Assembly: GCF_030124175.1 (NCBI RefSeq)
Contig: NZ_JASKMT010000025.1
Span: forward strand, 1-64,000
Direction of reading: 5' to 3'
Source of the DNA: Streptomyces sp. 549
GTDB taxonomy: Bacteria > Actinomycetota > Actinomycetes > Streptomycetales > Streptomycetaceae
DNA length: 64,000 nt
The notes below the pieces were generated by a model. It made no database searches. It was not told the DNA's origin and saw nothing but the letters and a program-made list of their open reading frames with translations. Below are positions 24,352 to 32,169 of this stretch, in pieces. The translations under genes were made by a program, and so were the position numbers. The stretch's first letter is position 1. Each line of letters begins with the position of its first letter.

Positions 24352-25449
24352 ATGGTCGAGGAGTCCGAGCCGTACACAGCAGGTGGCCCCGACGGGTCCG
24401 ACGGGTCCGACGGGACTGACGGGACCGACGCAGCACAGCACCGGCGGCCGGACCGGCCCGCGCCGCCCGGCAACGCGCGCTGGGTGCTGGCCTCGGTGCT
24501 GCTGGCCCTGTTCGCGGCGATGGGCGCCGTCAGAATCCTGAACACGGGGGAGCTGGAGCAGACGGCGCTGTTCTACGTCGGGCTGCCCGCCTTCATCGCG
24601 CTGGCCGTCGCCCTGACCGCCCGGCCGAAGAGCGCCACCGGAACGGCGGTCGCCTCGGTCAGCGTCGGGCTGGCACTGGCCGGACCGCTGCTCGGTGAGG
24701 GCATGGTGTGCCTGCTGATGGCCGCGCCGCTGTTCCTGCTCGTCGCCGTCCTCATCGGCAAGTCCGCCGACGCCGCCCGGCGGCGCCGGGGCCGGGCCAA
24801 CGCCGTTGTCGTGCTGCCCCTGCTGGCGGTGTTCGCGCTGTCACTGGAGGGCAGTGGCGCCTGGCAGATGCCCCGCGCCGAAACGGTGTCCGCGACCCGG
24901 ACCGTGCAGGCGACACCCGAGCAGGTCGCGCGGGCCCTGGCAGGCGAGCCGGCCTTCGACGACCCGGCACCCGTGTTCCTGCGCCGCGTCCCGTTCCCCC
25001 GGCCGCTGCACGCCACCGGCACCGGCCTGGACGTCGGCGACTCCCGGAGCGTCGAGTTCACCCCGCGCCGCACCCTCGCCGTCAACGCGCAGGCCACACC
25101 GCGCGCCATGGTCCTCACCGTCACCCGCAGCGGCGCGGCGCACGCCGTCTTCGACGTCACCGAGGACACCACCCTCGCCCGGTGGCTGGACCTGCGCACC
25201 GCCGAGGTCAGCTGGCGTGCGGTGGACGGCGGCCGGAGCACCGAACTGACCTGGCGGCTGCACTACCACCGGACCTACGACCCCGGCTGGTACTTCGGCC
25301 CGCTGCAGCGCTACGGCATGACCCAGGCCGCCGGATACCTCGCCGACACCTTCACCACCACTGCTGAGACCACTGCTGAGACCACTGCCGAAGCTGGTGC
25401 CGAACCCGCCGCCGACACCGCTGCCGACGCAGTCGGCGACGCACGATGA
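24352..25449 (+). CDS. membrane protein with SRPBCC-like domain
   Basis: A 365-residue protein. The first 40 residues are a Gly/Ser/Asp-rich tail with a DGSDGTD-type repeat. Helices lie at about 45-65, 72-92, 98-145 and 155-170. The C-terminal soluble part begins 'VSATRTVQATPEQVARALAG', a typical start of SRPBCC/START-like domains, and ends in a TTAETTAE repeat. Such domains bind hydrophobic ligands, but no ligand is known here. The ATG at 24352 is preferred for 'aaggggtgggg'; ATG 24337 would leave no ribosome site after the operator. The stop overlaps the next start (ATGA). TetR control is likely. Confidence 0.7.
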   Translation: MVEESEPYTAGGPDGSDGSDGTDGTDAAQHRRPDRPAPPGNARWVLASVLLALFAAMGAVRILNTGELEQTALFYVGLPAFIALAVALTARPKSATGTAVASVSVGLALAGPLLGEGMVCLLMAAPLFLLVAVLIGKSADAARRRRGRANAVVVLPLLAVFALSLEGSGAWQMPRAETVSATRTVQATPEQVARALAGEPAFDDPAPVFLRRVPFPRPLHATGTGLDVGDSRSVEFTPRRTLAVNAQATPRAMVLTVTRSGAAHAVFDVTEDTTLARWLDLRTAEVSWRAVDGGRSTELTWRLHYHRTYDPGWYFGPLQRYGMTQAAGYLADTFTTTAETTAETTAEAGAEPAADTAADAVGDAR

Positions 25450-26738
25450 GCGGCGATCCGCTGCTGATCAGGGCCGCGTGCCTGTTCGTCCCGCTGCTGG
25501 CCGTGACCGCGCTCGCCGTGCACCGGCCACCCGCCCACCGGGCCCTCGGAGCGGCCCTGGTCGCCACCGCCTGGCAGGCGGTGACGCTGCCGGCGGTCAA
25601 CCTGCTCGCCGTGCGGGCCGGGTGGTGGACCTTCCACGCCGACGGCGGCACCGTCGCCGGTCTGCCCGTGGACCTGCTGCTGGGCTGGGCGCTGCTGTGG
25701 GGCGCGGTGCCGGTGCTGCTGCGCCGACCGCTGGACGGGCGGCTGCCGCTGCTGCTCACGGTGGCCGCCCTGGCCTGGCTCGACCTGGTCGCGATGCCGC
25801 TGGCCGACCCCGTGGTGCGGCTCGGCGACGCCTGGCTGCTGGGTGAGGCGGCGGCGGTGCTGGTCTGCCTGGTCCCCGGGCTGCTGCTGGGCCGCTGGAC
25901 GCTGCAGCGCCGCCACACCGCCCGCCGGGCCGGGGCCCAGATGCTGCTCAGCGGGGCGCTGATGGTGGGGCTACCGCTGCTGACGACCGGGCCGGGGATT
26001 CCCGGCGGTGTCACCGGACTCACCCTGGTCGCGCAGGTGGTGGCGGTGCCGCTGCTGCTGGGGGTGGTGGCGGTCCGGGAGTTCGTCCAGCGCGGCGGCG
26101 GCACGCCGGTGCCCTACGACCCTCCGGTCCGGCTCGTCACCAGCGGCCCGTACGCCTACGTGCGCAACCCGATGCAGCTGTCCATCGTGCTGACCTTCCT
26201 CGTCCTCGGTGCGGCGGCCGGCGACTGGCGGCTGCTGGCGGCAGCCGCCACCGCCTTCGCCTACGGCGCGGGGCTGGCGGACTGGCACGAGAACGCCTGG
26301 CTGCGGGACCGGCACGGTGAGGGCTGGGACGACTACCGGGCCGGGGTGCGCGCCTGGGTGCCGCGGCTGCGGCCCTGGCCGGGCACCGCCGGCGCCCGCC
26401 TGTACGTCGCCGCGACGTGCACGCCCTGCTCCGGGTTCGGCCGCTGGATCACCCGCCGACGCCCGGTCGCCCTGCGGATCGTGCCCGCCGAGCAGCACCC
26501 GGGACGGCTGCGCCGCCTCACCTACGAGAGCGACGACGGCCGGGTGCGGGCCGAAGGCGTCGCCGCCGTCGGGCGATTGCTGGGCCACCTGCACCTGGGC
26601 TGGGCGCTGGCCGGCTGGCTGCTCGCGGTGCCGGGCCTGGGCTGGTTCGCGCAGCTGTGCGCGGACGCCTTCGGCGCCGGCCCCCGCGACCTCACCCCGG
26701 CGTCGGCGGAGCCGCCGGCTCCGCAGCCGCACGGGTGA
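25446..26738 (+). CDS. isoprenylcysteine methyltransferase-like membrane protein with DCC-type tail
   Basis: A 430-residue integral membrane protein. About seven helices fill residues 5-215. The segment 'VTSGPYAYVRNPMQLSIVLT' (about 235-254) followed by 'ADWHENAWLRDRHGEGWDDY' matches the ICMT/PEMT-type S-adenosylmethionine-dependent membrane methyltransferases. After that comes 'ATCTPCSGFGRWITRRRP', resembling the CxxC motif of the DCC/DUF393 thioredoxin-like family, and a final helix near 385-405. Fusion of these parts is unusual. The target molecule is unknown. It is translationally coupled to the SRPBCC membrane protein, suggesting a shared lipid or isoprenoid substrate (inference). Confidence 0.7.
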   Translation: MSGDPLLIRAACLFVPLLAVTALAVHRPPAHRALGAALVATAWQAVTLPAVNLLAVRAGWWTFHADGGTVAGLPVDLLLGWALLWGAVPVLLRRPLDGRLPLLLTVAALAWLDLVAMPLADPVVRLGDAWLLGEAAAVLVCLVPGLLLGRWTLQRRHTARRAGAQMLLSGALMVGLPLLTTGPGIPGGVTGLTLVAQVVAVPLLLGVVAVREFVQRGGGTPVPYDPPVRLVTSGPYAYVRNPMQLSIVLTFLVLGAAAGDWRLLAAAATAFAYGAGLADWHENAWLRDRHGEGWDDYRAGVRAWVPRLRPWPGTAGARLYVAATCTPCSGFGRWITRRRPVALRIVPAEQHPGRLRRLTYESDDGRVRAEGVAAVGRLLGHLHLGWALAGWLLAVPGLGWFAQLCADAFGAGPRDLTPASAEPPAPQPHG

Positions 26739-26865
26739 GGCGGGCGCCCTGGGCCGCCGGAAAGATTTCCGTGGCGGACGTACAACCCTTGGTGACGTTC
26801 GGGTGTCTCACTTGCATCGGGACTTCTGGCGGAGGGGGAGCCACCGGATGTTCCGAGGGGGTGTC

Positions 26866-26897
26866 GAGGGGTCCGGCCGTACGCGGCCGGGCCCCTC
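26866..26897. terminator. 14-bp hairpin between convergent genes
   Basis: GAGGGGTCCGGCCG pairs with CGGCCGGGCCCCTC (one T-G pair) around a TACG tetraloop. It follows the methyltransferase-like gene and faces the binding-protein gene. It has no T-tract but is very stable. Confidence 0.65.
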
Positions 26898-26924
26898 GCA
26901 GCATGTGCGGTCCGGGGCCGCAGG

Positions 26925-27869
26925 TCAGCGGAAGTCGGCGACGTTGTCCGCGGTGACCAGCGACACCGGCACCAGGATGCGCGCGTCCACCGGTTCCCCG
27001 CGCGCGGCCCGTACCGCGTTGCGCACCGCCACCTTGCCCAGTTCGGCGGGCTGCTGCGCCACCGAGGCGGCCAGGGTGCCGCGTGCGATCGCGGCGAGGG
27101 CGTCCCGGGTGCCGTCGTAGCCGACCACCTGCACGGTGTCGCCTGCCCGGTCGCCCAGGGCCCGCACGGCGCCCAGCGCCATCTCGTCGTTCTCCGCGAA
27201 CACCCCTGCCAGGTCGGGGTGTTCACCCAGAAGGTCCTTCATGGCGTCCGCTCCGCGGTCGCGGTCGAAGCCCGCCGTGGCCGCGCCCACCACCTCGATG
27301 CCGGGGAAGTCGCCCAGCCGTGCGGTGAAGCCGGCCCCCCGGTCACGGGACGCCGACACCGCCTTGCCGCCGCGCAGCACCACCACCGGGCCGGACTCCT
27401 CCAGCGCCTCGGCCAGGGCTTCGGCGGCGAGTCGGCCGCCCGGATCGTGGTCCGACGCCACCGTGGACGCCACGTCCGCACCCGGCAGCGGCCGGTCGGC
27501 CGCCACGACCGGCACCCGTCGTCCCTCGGCCGTCGCCAGCCACTCCGCGATCGGCCCGGTCTCCACCGCGTCCACGATCAGGGCGTGCGCGCCCTGCCGG
27601 GCCAGGGTGCCCAGCTGCGAACGCTGCTCGCCCACGTCGTCACCCGCGTCGACCACGTCCAGCTCCACACCCTGCGTTGCCGCCTCCGCGCGGGCCGCGG
27701 CCACCAGTTCGGTGAAGAACGCGCCGTCGGTGCGCGGCAGGGAGAGCGCCAGCCGCACCTGCCCCCGGTCCCCCGCGTCCACCGCCCCGGACTCGGTGCC
27801 GCAGGCCGGCAGCAGGGCGACGACTGCCGCGACCAGTGCCGCAGCGGTGGTGAACTTGCGCTTGTTCAT
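26925..27869 (-). CDS. sugar-type solute-binding lipoprotein (RbsB family), orphan
   Basis: A 314-residue lipoprotein. The signal ends 'VVALLPACGTESGAV' with Cys 23 in a good lipobox. The mature chain is a two-lobed type I periplasmic-binding protein: 'VRLALSLPRTDGAFFTELVA', 'ALIVDAVETGPIAEWLATAE', 'VFAENDEMALGAVRALG' and 'VQVVGYDGTRDALAAIARG' match ribose-binding-protein hinges and pocket. It is only distantly like the inositol-binding protein at 40 kb. No permease or ATPase gene lies within several kb, so it either serves a distant transporter or acts as a sensor. The ATG at 27869 follows 'aaggaaat'. Confidence 0.85.
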   Translation of the reverse strand: MNKRKFTTAAALVAAVVALLPACGTESGAVDAGDRGQVRLALSLPRTDGAFFTELVAAARAEAATQGVELDVVDAGDDVGEQRSQLGTLARQGAHALIVDAVETGPIAEWLATAEGRRVPVVAADRPLPGADVASTVASDHDPGGRLAAEALAEALEESGPVVVLRGGKAVSASRDRGAGFTARLGDFPGIEVVGAATAGFDRDRGADAMKDLLGEHPDLAGVFAENDEMALGAVRALGDRAGDTVQVVGYDGTRDALAAIARGTLAASVAQQPAELGKVAVRNAVRAARGEPVDARILVPVSLVTADNVADFR

Positions 27870-28083
27870 GCTGGATTTCCTTGCGCTGGAAGGCAGTTGG
27901 GGAAGCGAACTCCTCGAAGCGAGCCGCGCGGTCGGCGCGGGGAGCCGTCAATGTAGCGGTTGCCGCGGCACTGCGTGATCATTTCGTCGCGGCCCGCGAC
28001 TTCCCCGGGCCGCCGACCGCCCCTCTCCGGGCACCCGCTCCCGCTCCGGGGCAGGGCCCTGCCGGGCTGTCGGTCCGGGGCGC

Positions 28084-28089
28084 TACCTT
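28084..28089 (+). promoter_or_regulatory. TACCTT -10 hexamer of the helicase gene
   Basis: TACCTT lies six bases before the ATG at 28096 and no ribosome site intervenes. This predicts a leaderless mRNA. Confidence 0.45.
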
Positions 28090-28095
28090 CGGTCC

Positions 28096-30336
28096 ATGTC
28101 GTTGCCACTGACGGTGCTCGAAGGCGTTCTCGAGCGCATCACCTACGCCAACGAGGACAACGGCTACACCGTGGCCAGGGTCGCCCCCGCCCGCCGCCGG
28201 GACGCCGGCCCCGACGGGGACCTGCTGACGGTCGTCGGCGCGCTGCTCGGCGCGCAGCCGGGCGAGTCGCTGCGCATGGAGGGCCGTTGGGGCTCGCACC
28301 CCTCCTACGGCCGCCAGTTCACCGTGGAGAACTACGAGACCGTGCTGCCCGCCACCGTGCAGGGCATCCGGCGCTACCTCGGCTCGGGCCTGATCAAGGG
28401 CATCGGGCCGCGCATCGCCGACCGCATCGTGGAGCACTTCGGCGTGGACACGCTCGACGTCATCGAGGAGGACGCGGGCCGGCTGGTGGAGGTGCCGGGC
28501 CTCGGCCCCAAGCGGACGGCCAAGATCGCCGCCGCCTGGGAGGAGCAGAAGGCCATCAAGGAGGTGATGGTCTTCCTCCAGGGCGTCGGGGTGTCCACGT
28601 CCATCGCGGTGCGCATCTACAAGAAGTACGGCGACGACTCCGTCCGCGTCGTCCGCGAGCAGCCCTACCGGCTGGCCGCCGACGTGTGGGGCATCGGCTT
28701 CCTCACCGCGGACCGCATCGCGCAGGCCGTCGGCATTCCGCACGACAGCCCCGAACGGGCCAAGGCCGGGCTGCGGCACGCGCTGTCCCAGTCCGCCGAC
28801 CAGGGCAACTGCTACCTGCCGCAGGAGCAGCTGATCGCCGACGCGGTGAAGCTGCTCCAGGTGGACACCGGCCTGGTCATCGACTGCCTCGGCGAGCTGG
28901 CCGCAGACGAGGAGGGGGTGGTCCGCGAGCGGGTGCCGGACCCGCAGGACCCGGCGGGGGAGATCACCGCGGTGTACCTGGTGCCCTTCCACCGCGCCGA
29001 GCTGTCGCTCTCCGGCCGGCTGCGCGCGCTGCTGCGCGCCCGGGAGGACCGGCTGCCCGCGTTCCGCGACGTCGACTGGGACCGCGCCCTCACCTGGCTG
29101 GCCGGGCGGACCGGGGCGGAGCTGGCCCCGGAGCAGCGGGCCGCCGTGCGGCTCGCGCTCACCGAGAAGGTGGCGGTGCTCACCGGCGGGCCGGGCTGCG
29201 GCAAGTCCTTCACGGTGCGTTCGGTGGTGGAGCTGGCCCGCGCCAAGCAGGCCAGGGTGGTGCTGGCCGCGCCCACCGGGCGGGCCGCCAAGCGCCTGGC
29301 CGAGCTGACCGGCGCGGAGGCCTCCACCGTGCACCGGCTGCTGGAGCTCAAGCCGGGCGGTGACGCCGCCTACGACCAGGACCGGCCGCTGGACGCCGAC
29401 CTGGTCGTGGTGGACGAGGCGTCGATGCTGGACCTGCTGCTGGCGAACAAGCTGGTCAAGGCGGTGGCGCCCGGCGCCCACCTGCTGCTGGTGGGCGACG
29501 TTGACCAGCTGCCCTCGGTCGGTGCCGGAGAGGTGCTGCGCGACCTGCTGGCGGACGGCGGCCCGATCCCCGCGGTGCGGCTGACCCGGATCTTCCGGCA
29601 GGCCCAGGAGTCCGGCGTGGTCACCAACGCGCACCGCATCAACGCCGGCAAGCCGCCGCTCACGCAGGGCCTCGCGGACTTCTTCCTGTTCGTCGAGGAG
29701 GACACCGAGCAGGCGGGGCTGCTCACGGTGGACGTGGCGGCCCGCCGACTGCCGGCCAGGTTCGGGCTCGACCCGCGGCGCGACGTGCAGGTGCTGGCGC
29801 CCATGCACCGGGGCCCGGCCGGGGCGGGCGCGCTGAACGGCCTGCTCCAGCAGGCCGTCACCCCGGCCCGCCCGGGGCTGGCGGAGAAGCGCTACGGCGG
29901 CCGGGTCTTCCGCGTCGGCGACAAGGTCACCCAGGTGCGCAACAACTACGACAAGGGCGCCAACGGCGTCTTCAACGGCACAGTCGGCCACGTCACCGGC
30001 ATCGACACCGTGGAGCAGCGGCTGACGGTGCTCACCGACGAGGCCGAGGAGGTCGGCTACGACTTCGACGAGCTGGACGAGCTGGCGCACGCCTACGCGG
30101 TGACGATCCACCGGTCGCAGGGCAGCGAGTACCCGGCGGTGGTGATCCCGGTCACCACCGGCGCGTGGATGATGCTCCAGCGCAACCTGCTCTACACGGC
30201 CGTCACCCGGGCCAAGCGGTTGGTGGTCCTGGTGGGGTCGAAGAGGGCGTTGGGGCAGGCGGTACGCACCGTCTCGGCCGGTCGGCGGTGGACCGCGCTC
30301 GACCACCGATTGCGGTTCGCACCGCGGGAGGCGTAG
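28096..30336 (+). CDS. recD2: RecD2-like ATP-dependent 5'-3' DNA helicase (SF1)
   Basis: A 746-residue helicase. The N-terminal OB-like domain and helix-hairpin-helix repeats ('LGSGLIKGIGPRIADRIVEH', 'VPGLGPKRTAKIAAAWEEQK') mark the RecD2 type that works without RecBC. The motor has motif I 'LTGGPGCGKSFTVRS', motif Ia 'APTGRAAKRLAELTG', motif II 'VVDEASMLDL', motif III 'LVGDVDQLPSVGAGEVL', 'RLTRIFRQAQESG', and motif V/VI 'YAVTIHRSQGSEYPAVVIPV' with 'YTAVTRAKRLVVLVGS'. It probably acts in DNA repair and replication restart. There is no recB or recC neighbour. The C-terminus is full length. Confidence 0.9.
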   Translation: MSLPLTVLEGVLERITYANEDNGYTVARVAPARRRDAGPDGDLLTVVGALLGAQPGESLRMEGRWGSHPSYGRQFTVENYETVLPATVQGIRRYLGSGLIKGIGPRIADRIVEHFGVDTLDVIEEDAGRLVEVPGLGPKRTAKIAAAWEEQKAIKEVMVFLQGVGVSTSIAVRIYKKYGDDSVRVVREQPYRLAADVWGIGFLTADRIAQAVGIPHDSPERAKAGLRHALSQSADQGNCYLPQEQLIADAVKLLQVDTGLVIDCLGELAADEEGVVRERVPDPQDPAGEITAVYLVPFHRAELSLSGRLRALLRAREDRLPAFRDVDWDRALTWLAGRTGAELAPEQRAAVRLALTEKVAVLTGGPGCGKSFTVRSVVELARAKQARVVLAAPTGRAAKRLAELTGAEASTVHRLLELKPGGDAAYDQDRPLDADLVVVDEASMLDLLLANKLVKAVAPGAHLLLVGDVDQLPSVGAGEVLRDLLADGGPIPAVRLTRIFRQAQESGVVTNAHRINAGKPPLTQGLADFFLFVEEDTEQAGLLTVDVAARRLPARFGLDPRRDVQVLAPMHRGPAGAGALNGLLQQAVTPARPGLAEKRYGGRVFRVGDKVTQVRNNYDKGANGVFNGTVGHVTGIDTVEQRLTVLTDEAEEVGYDFDELDELAHAYAVTIHRSQGSEYPAVVIPVTTGAWMMLQRNLLYTAVTRAKRLVVLVGSKRALGQAVRTVSAGRRWTALDHRLRFAPREA

Positions 30337-30468
30337 CTTTCCTGCGGCACTGGGTGCCACCGACGAGCCCTTTGGCCGACCCCGAGTGCACCGCACAGCG
30401 TCAAATGGGGGACAGTGGAGGCAGTCAGGGCACCTCGAGGAAGAGGCACTACGTCGGTGAGGGATGAC

Positions 30469-31776
30469 GTGAGCGAACACCGCGCAAGCGACAACGACGC
30501 AGTAGTACTGCGGCACGGAGACGACGAGTACAGCTACCCGCTGGTGGACAGCACGGTCGGTGACCGTGGGTTCGACATCGGCAAGCTCCGCGCCCAGACC
30601 GGTCTGGTGACCCTGGATTCGGGCTACGGCAACACCGCAGGCGTCAAATCAGCGGTCACCTTTCTCGACGGCGAGAAAGGCATTCTCCGCTACCGCGGAT
30701 ATCCGATCGAGCAGGTCGCCGAGCGTGGCACGTTCCTGGAGACGGCCTACCTGCTGATCAACGGCGAGCTGCCCAGCGTGGACGAGCTCTCCGGGTTCCG
30801 CAACCAGATCACCCAGCACACGATGCTGCACGAGGACGTCAAGCGCTTCTACGACGGCTTCCCCCGGGACGCGCACCCGATGGCGATGCTGTCCTCGGTG
30901 GTCAGCGCGCTGTCCACGTTCTACCAGGACAGCCACAACCCGTTCGACGAGGAGCAGCGCCACCTCTCGACCATCCGGCTGCTGGCCAAGCTCCCCACGA
31001 TCGCGGCCTACGCCTACAAGAAGGCCATCGGCCACCCCGTGGTCTACCCGCGCAACGACCTCGGCTACGTCGAGAACTTCCTGCGCATGACCTTCTCGGT
31101 GCCGGCCGAGGAGTACGGCCTGGACCCGGTCGTGGTGAGCGCGCTGGACAAGCTGCTCATCCTGCACGCGGACCACGAGCAGAACTGCTCCACGTCCACC
31201 GTGCGCCTGGTCGGCTCCTCGCAGGCGAACATGTTCGCCTCCATCTCCGCGGGCATCAGCGCACTGTGGGGCCCGCTGCACGGCGGCGCCAACCAGGCGG
31301 TGCTGGAGATGCTGGAGAGCATCCAGCGGGAGGGCGGCGACGTCTCGGCCTTCATCCGCAAGGTGAAGGACAAGGAGGACGGCGTTCGCCTGATGGGCTT
31401 CGGGCACCGCGTCTACAAGAGCTTCGACCCCCGGGCGAAGATCATCAAGGACGCCGCGCACGACGTGCTGGCCGCCCTGGGCAAGTCCGACGAGCTGTTG
31501 GACATCGCGCTCAAGCTGGAGGAGCACGCGCTCAACGACGACTACTTCGTCTCGCGCAACCTCTACCCCAACGTGGACTTCTACACCGGCCTGATCTACC
31601 GCGCCATGGGCTTCCCGAGCAGCATGTTCACCGTGCTGTTCGCCATCGGCCGGCTGCCCGGCTGGATCGCCCAGTGGCACGAGATGATCAAGGAGCCGGG
31701 TTCCCGGATCGGCCGTCCGCGGCAGATCTACACCGGTGTCGTCGAGCGCGACTACGTGCCCGTCGAGCAGCGCTGA
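30469..31776 (+). CDS. gltA: citrate synthase
   Basis: A 435-residue enzyme that condenses oxaloacetate with acetyl-CoA at the entry of the TCA cycle. Its length and N-terminal beta-domain ('AVVLRHGDDEYSYPLVDSTV') match the hexameric, NADH-sensitive type II form. Active-site residues are visible: His in 'LWGPLHGGANQAVLEML', His in 'MGFGHRVYKSFDPR', and Asp in 'YPNVDFYTGLIYRAMG'. GTG 30469 ('MSEHRASDND') is chosen over the in-frame start at 30415, since homologous enzymes begin with a short MSE tail and 'gtgaggg' lies just upstream. A strong hairpin terminates it. Confidence 0.93.
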   Translation: MSEHRASDNDAVVLRHGDDEYSYPLVDSTVGDRGFDIGKLRAQTGLVTLDSGYGNTAGVKSAVTFLDGEKGILRYRGYPIEQVAERGTFLETAYLLINGELPSVDELSGFRNQITQHTMLHEDVKRFYDGFPRDAHPMAMLSSVVSALSTFYQDSHNPFDEEQRHLSTIRLLAKLPTIAAYAYKKAIGHPVVYPRNDLGYVENFLRMTFSVPAEEYGLDPVVVSALDKLLILHADHEQNCSTSTVRLVGSSQANMFASISAGISALWGPLHGGANQAVLEMLESIQREGGDVSAFIRKVKDKEDGVRLMGFGHRVYKSFDPRAKIIKDAAHDVLAALGKSDELLDIALKLEEHALNDDYFVSRNLYPNVDFYTGLIYRAMGFPSSMFTVLFAIGRLPGWIAQWHEMIKEPGSRIGRPRQIYTGVVERDYVPVEQR

Positions 31777-31800
31777 CCCACCGCTGCGGGCATCCCGCGT

Positions 31801-31839
31801 CGGCACGGCCCCGGTCCCCTGCGGACCGGGGCCGTGCCG
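31801..31839 (+). terminator. 17-bp hairpin after citrate synthase
   Basis: CGGCACGGCCCCGGTCC pairs perfectly with GGACCGGGGCCGTGCCG around CCTGC, 24 bases after the stop codon. There is no T-tract. The 330 bases from here to the copA stop contain no credible gene, only this and the next hairpin. Confidence 0.75.
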
Positions 31840-32048
31840 CGTCGTGAAGGAGACGTAGGTCACACCGGTTTCCAGGGCAACCATCCGGCCCCCTCGTGGG
31901 TCTCACGGGTTGGCAGCGACACCCGGCGGCGTTGCTGCCGCGTTGTGCCGAGCGCGTCCGGAGGCTTTGAGCGGCCGTCCCGGAGGCGCAAGCGGCCTCG
32001 CAGACGCCCGGCGCGGATCCCGTGGGGGGAATCCGACCGGGAAGAAGG

Positions 32049-32095
32049 GAACGCCCCGTGCACGGGCCCGTGGGGGGACTCGTGACGGGGCGTTC
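32049..32095 (-). terminator. hairpin downstream of copA
   Basis: GAACGCCCCGT (32049-32059) pairs with ACGGGGCGTTC (32085-32095). The loop contains the 12-bp palindrome CACGGGCCCGTG. It sits 75 bases beyond the copA stop on the minus strand and may also stop read-through from gltA. Confidence 0.55.
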
Positions 32096-32169
32096 TCCTG
32101 TTCTCCGGCCCGGTCCGCGACTTCGCGTGCCGGGCCGGCGGCCTTCCGGGCCCGGCCGCGACCGGCGGG

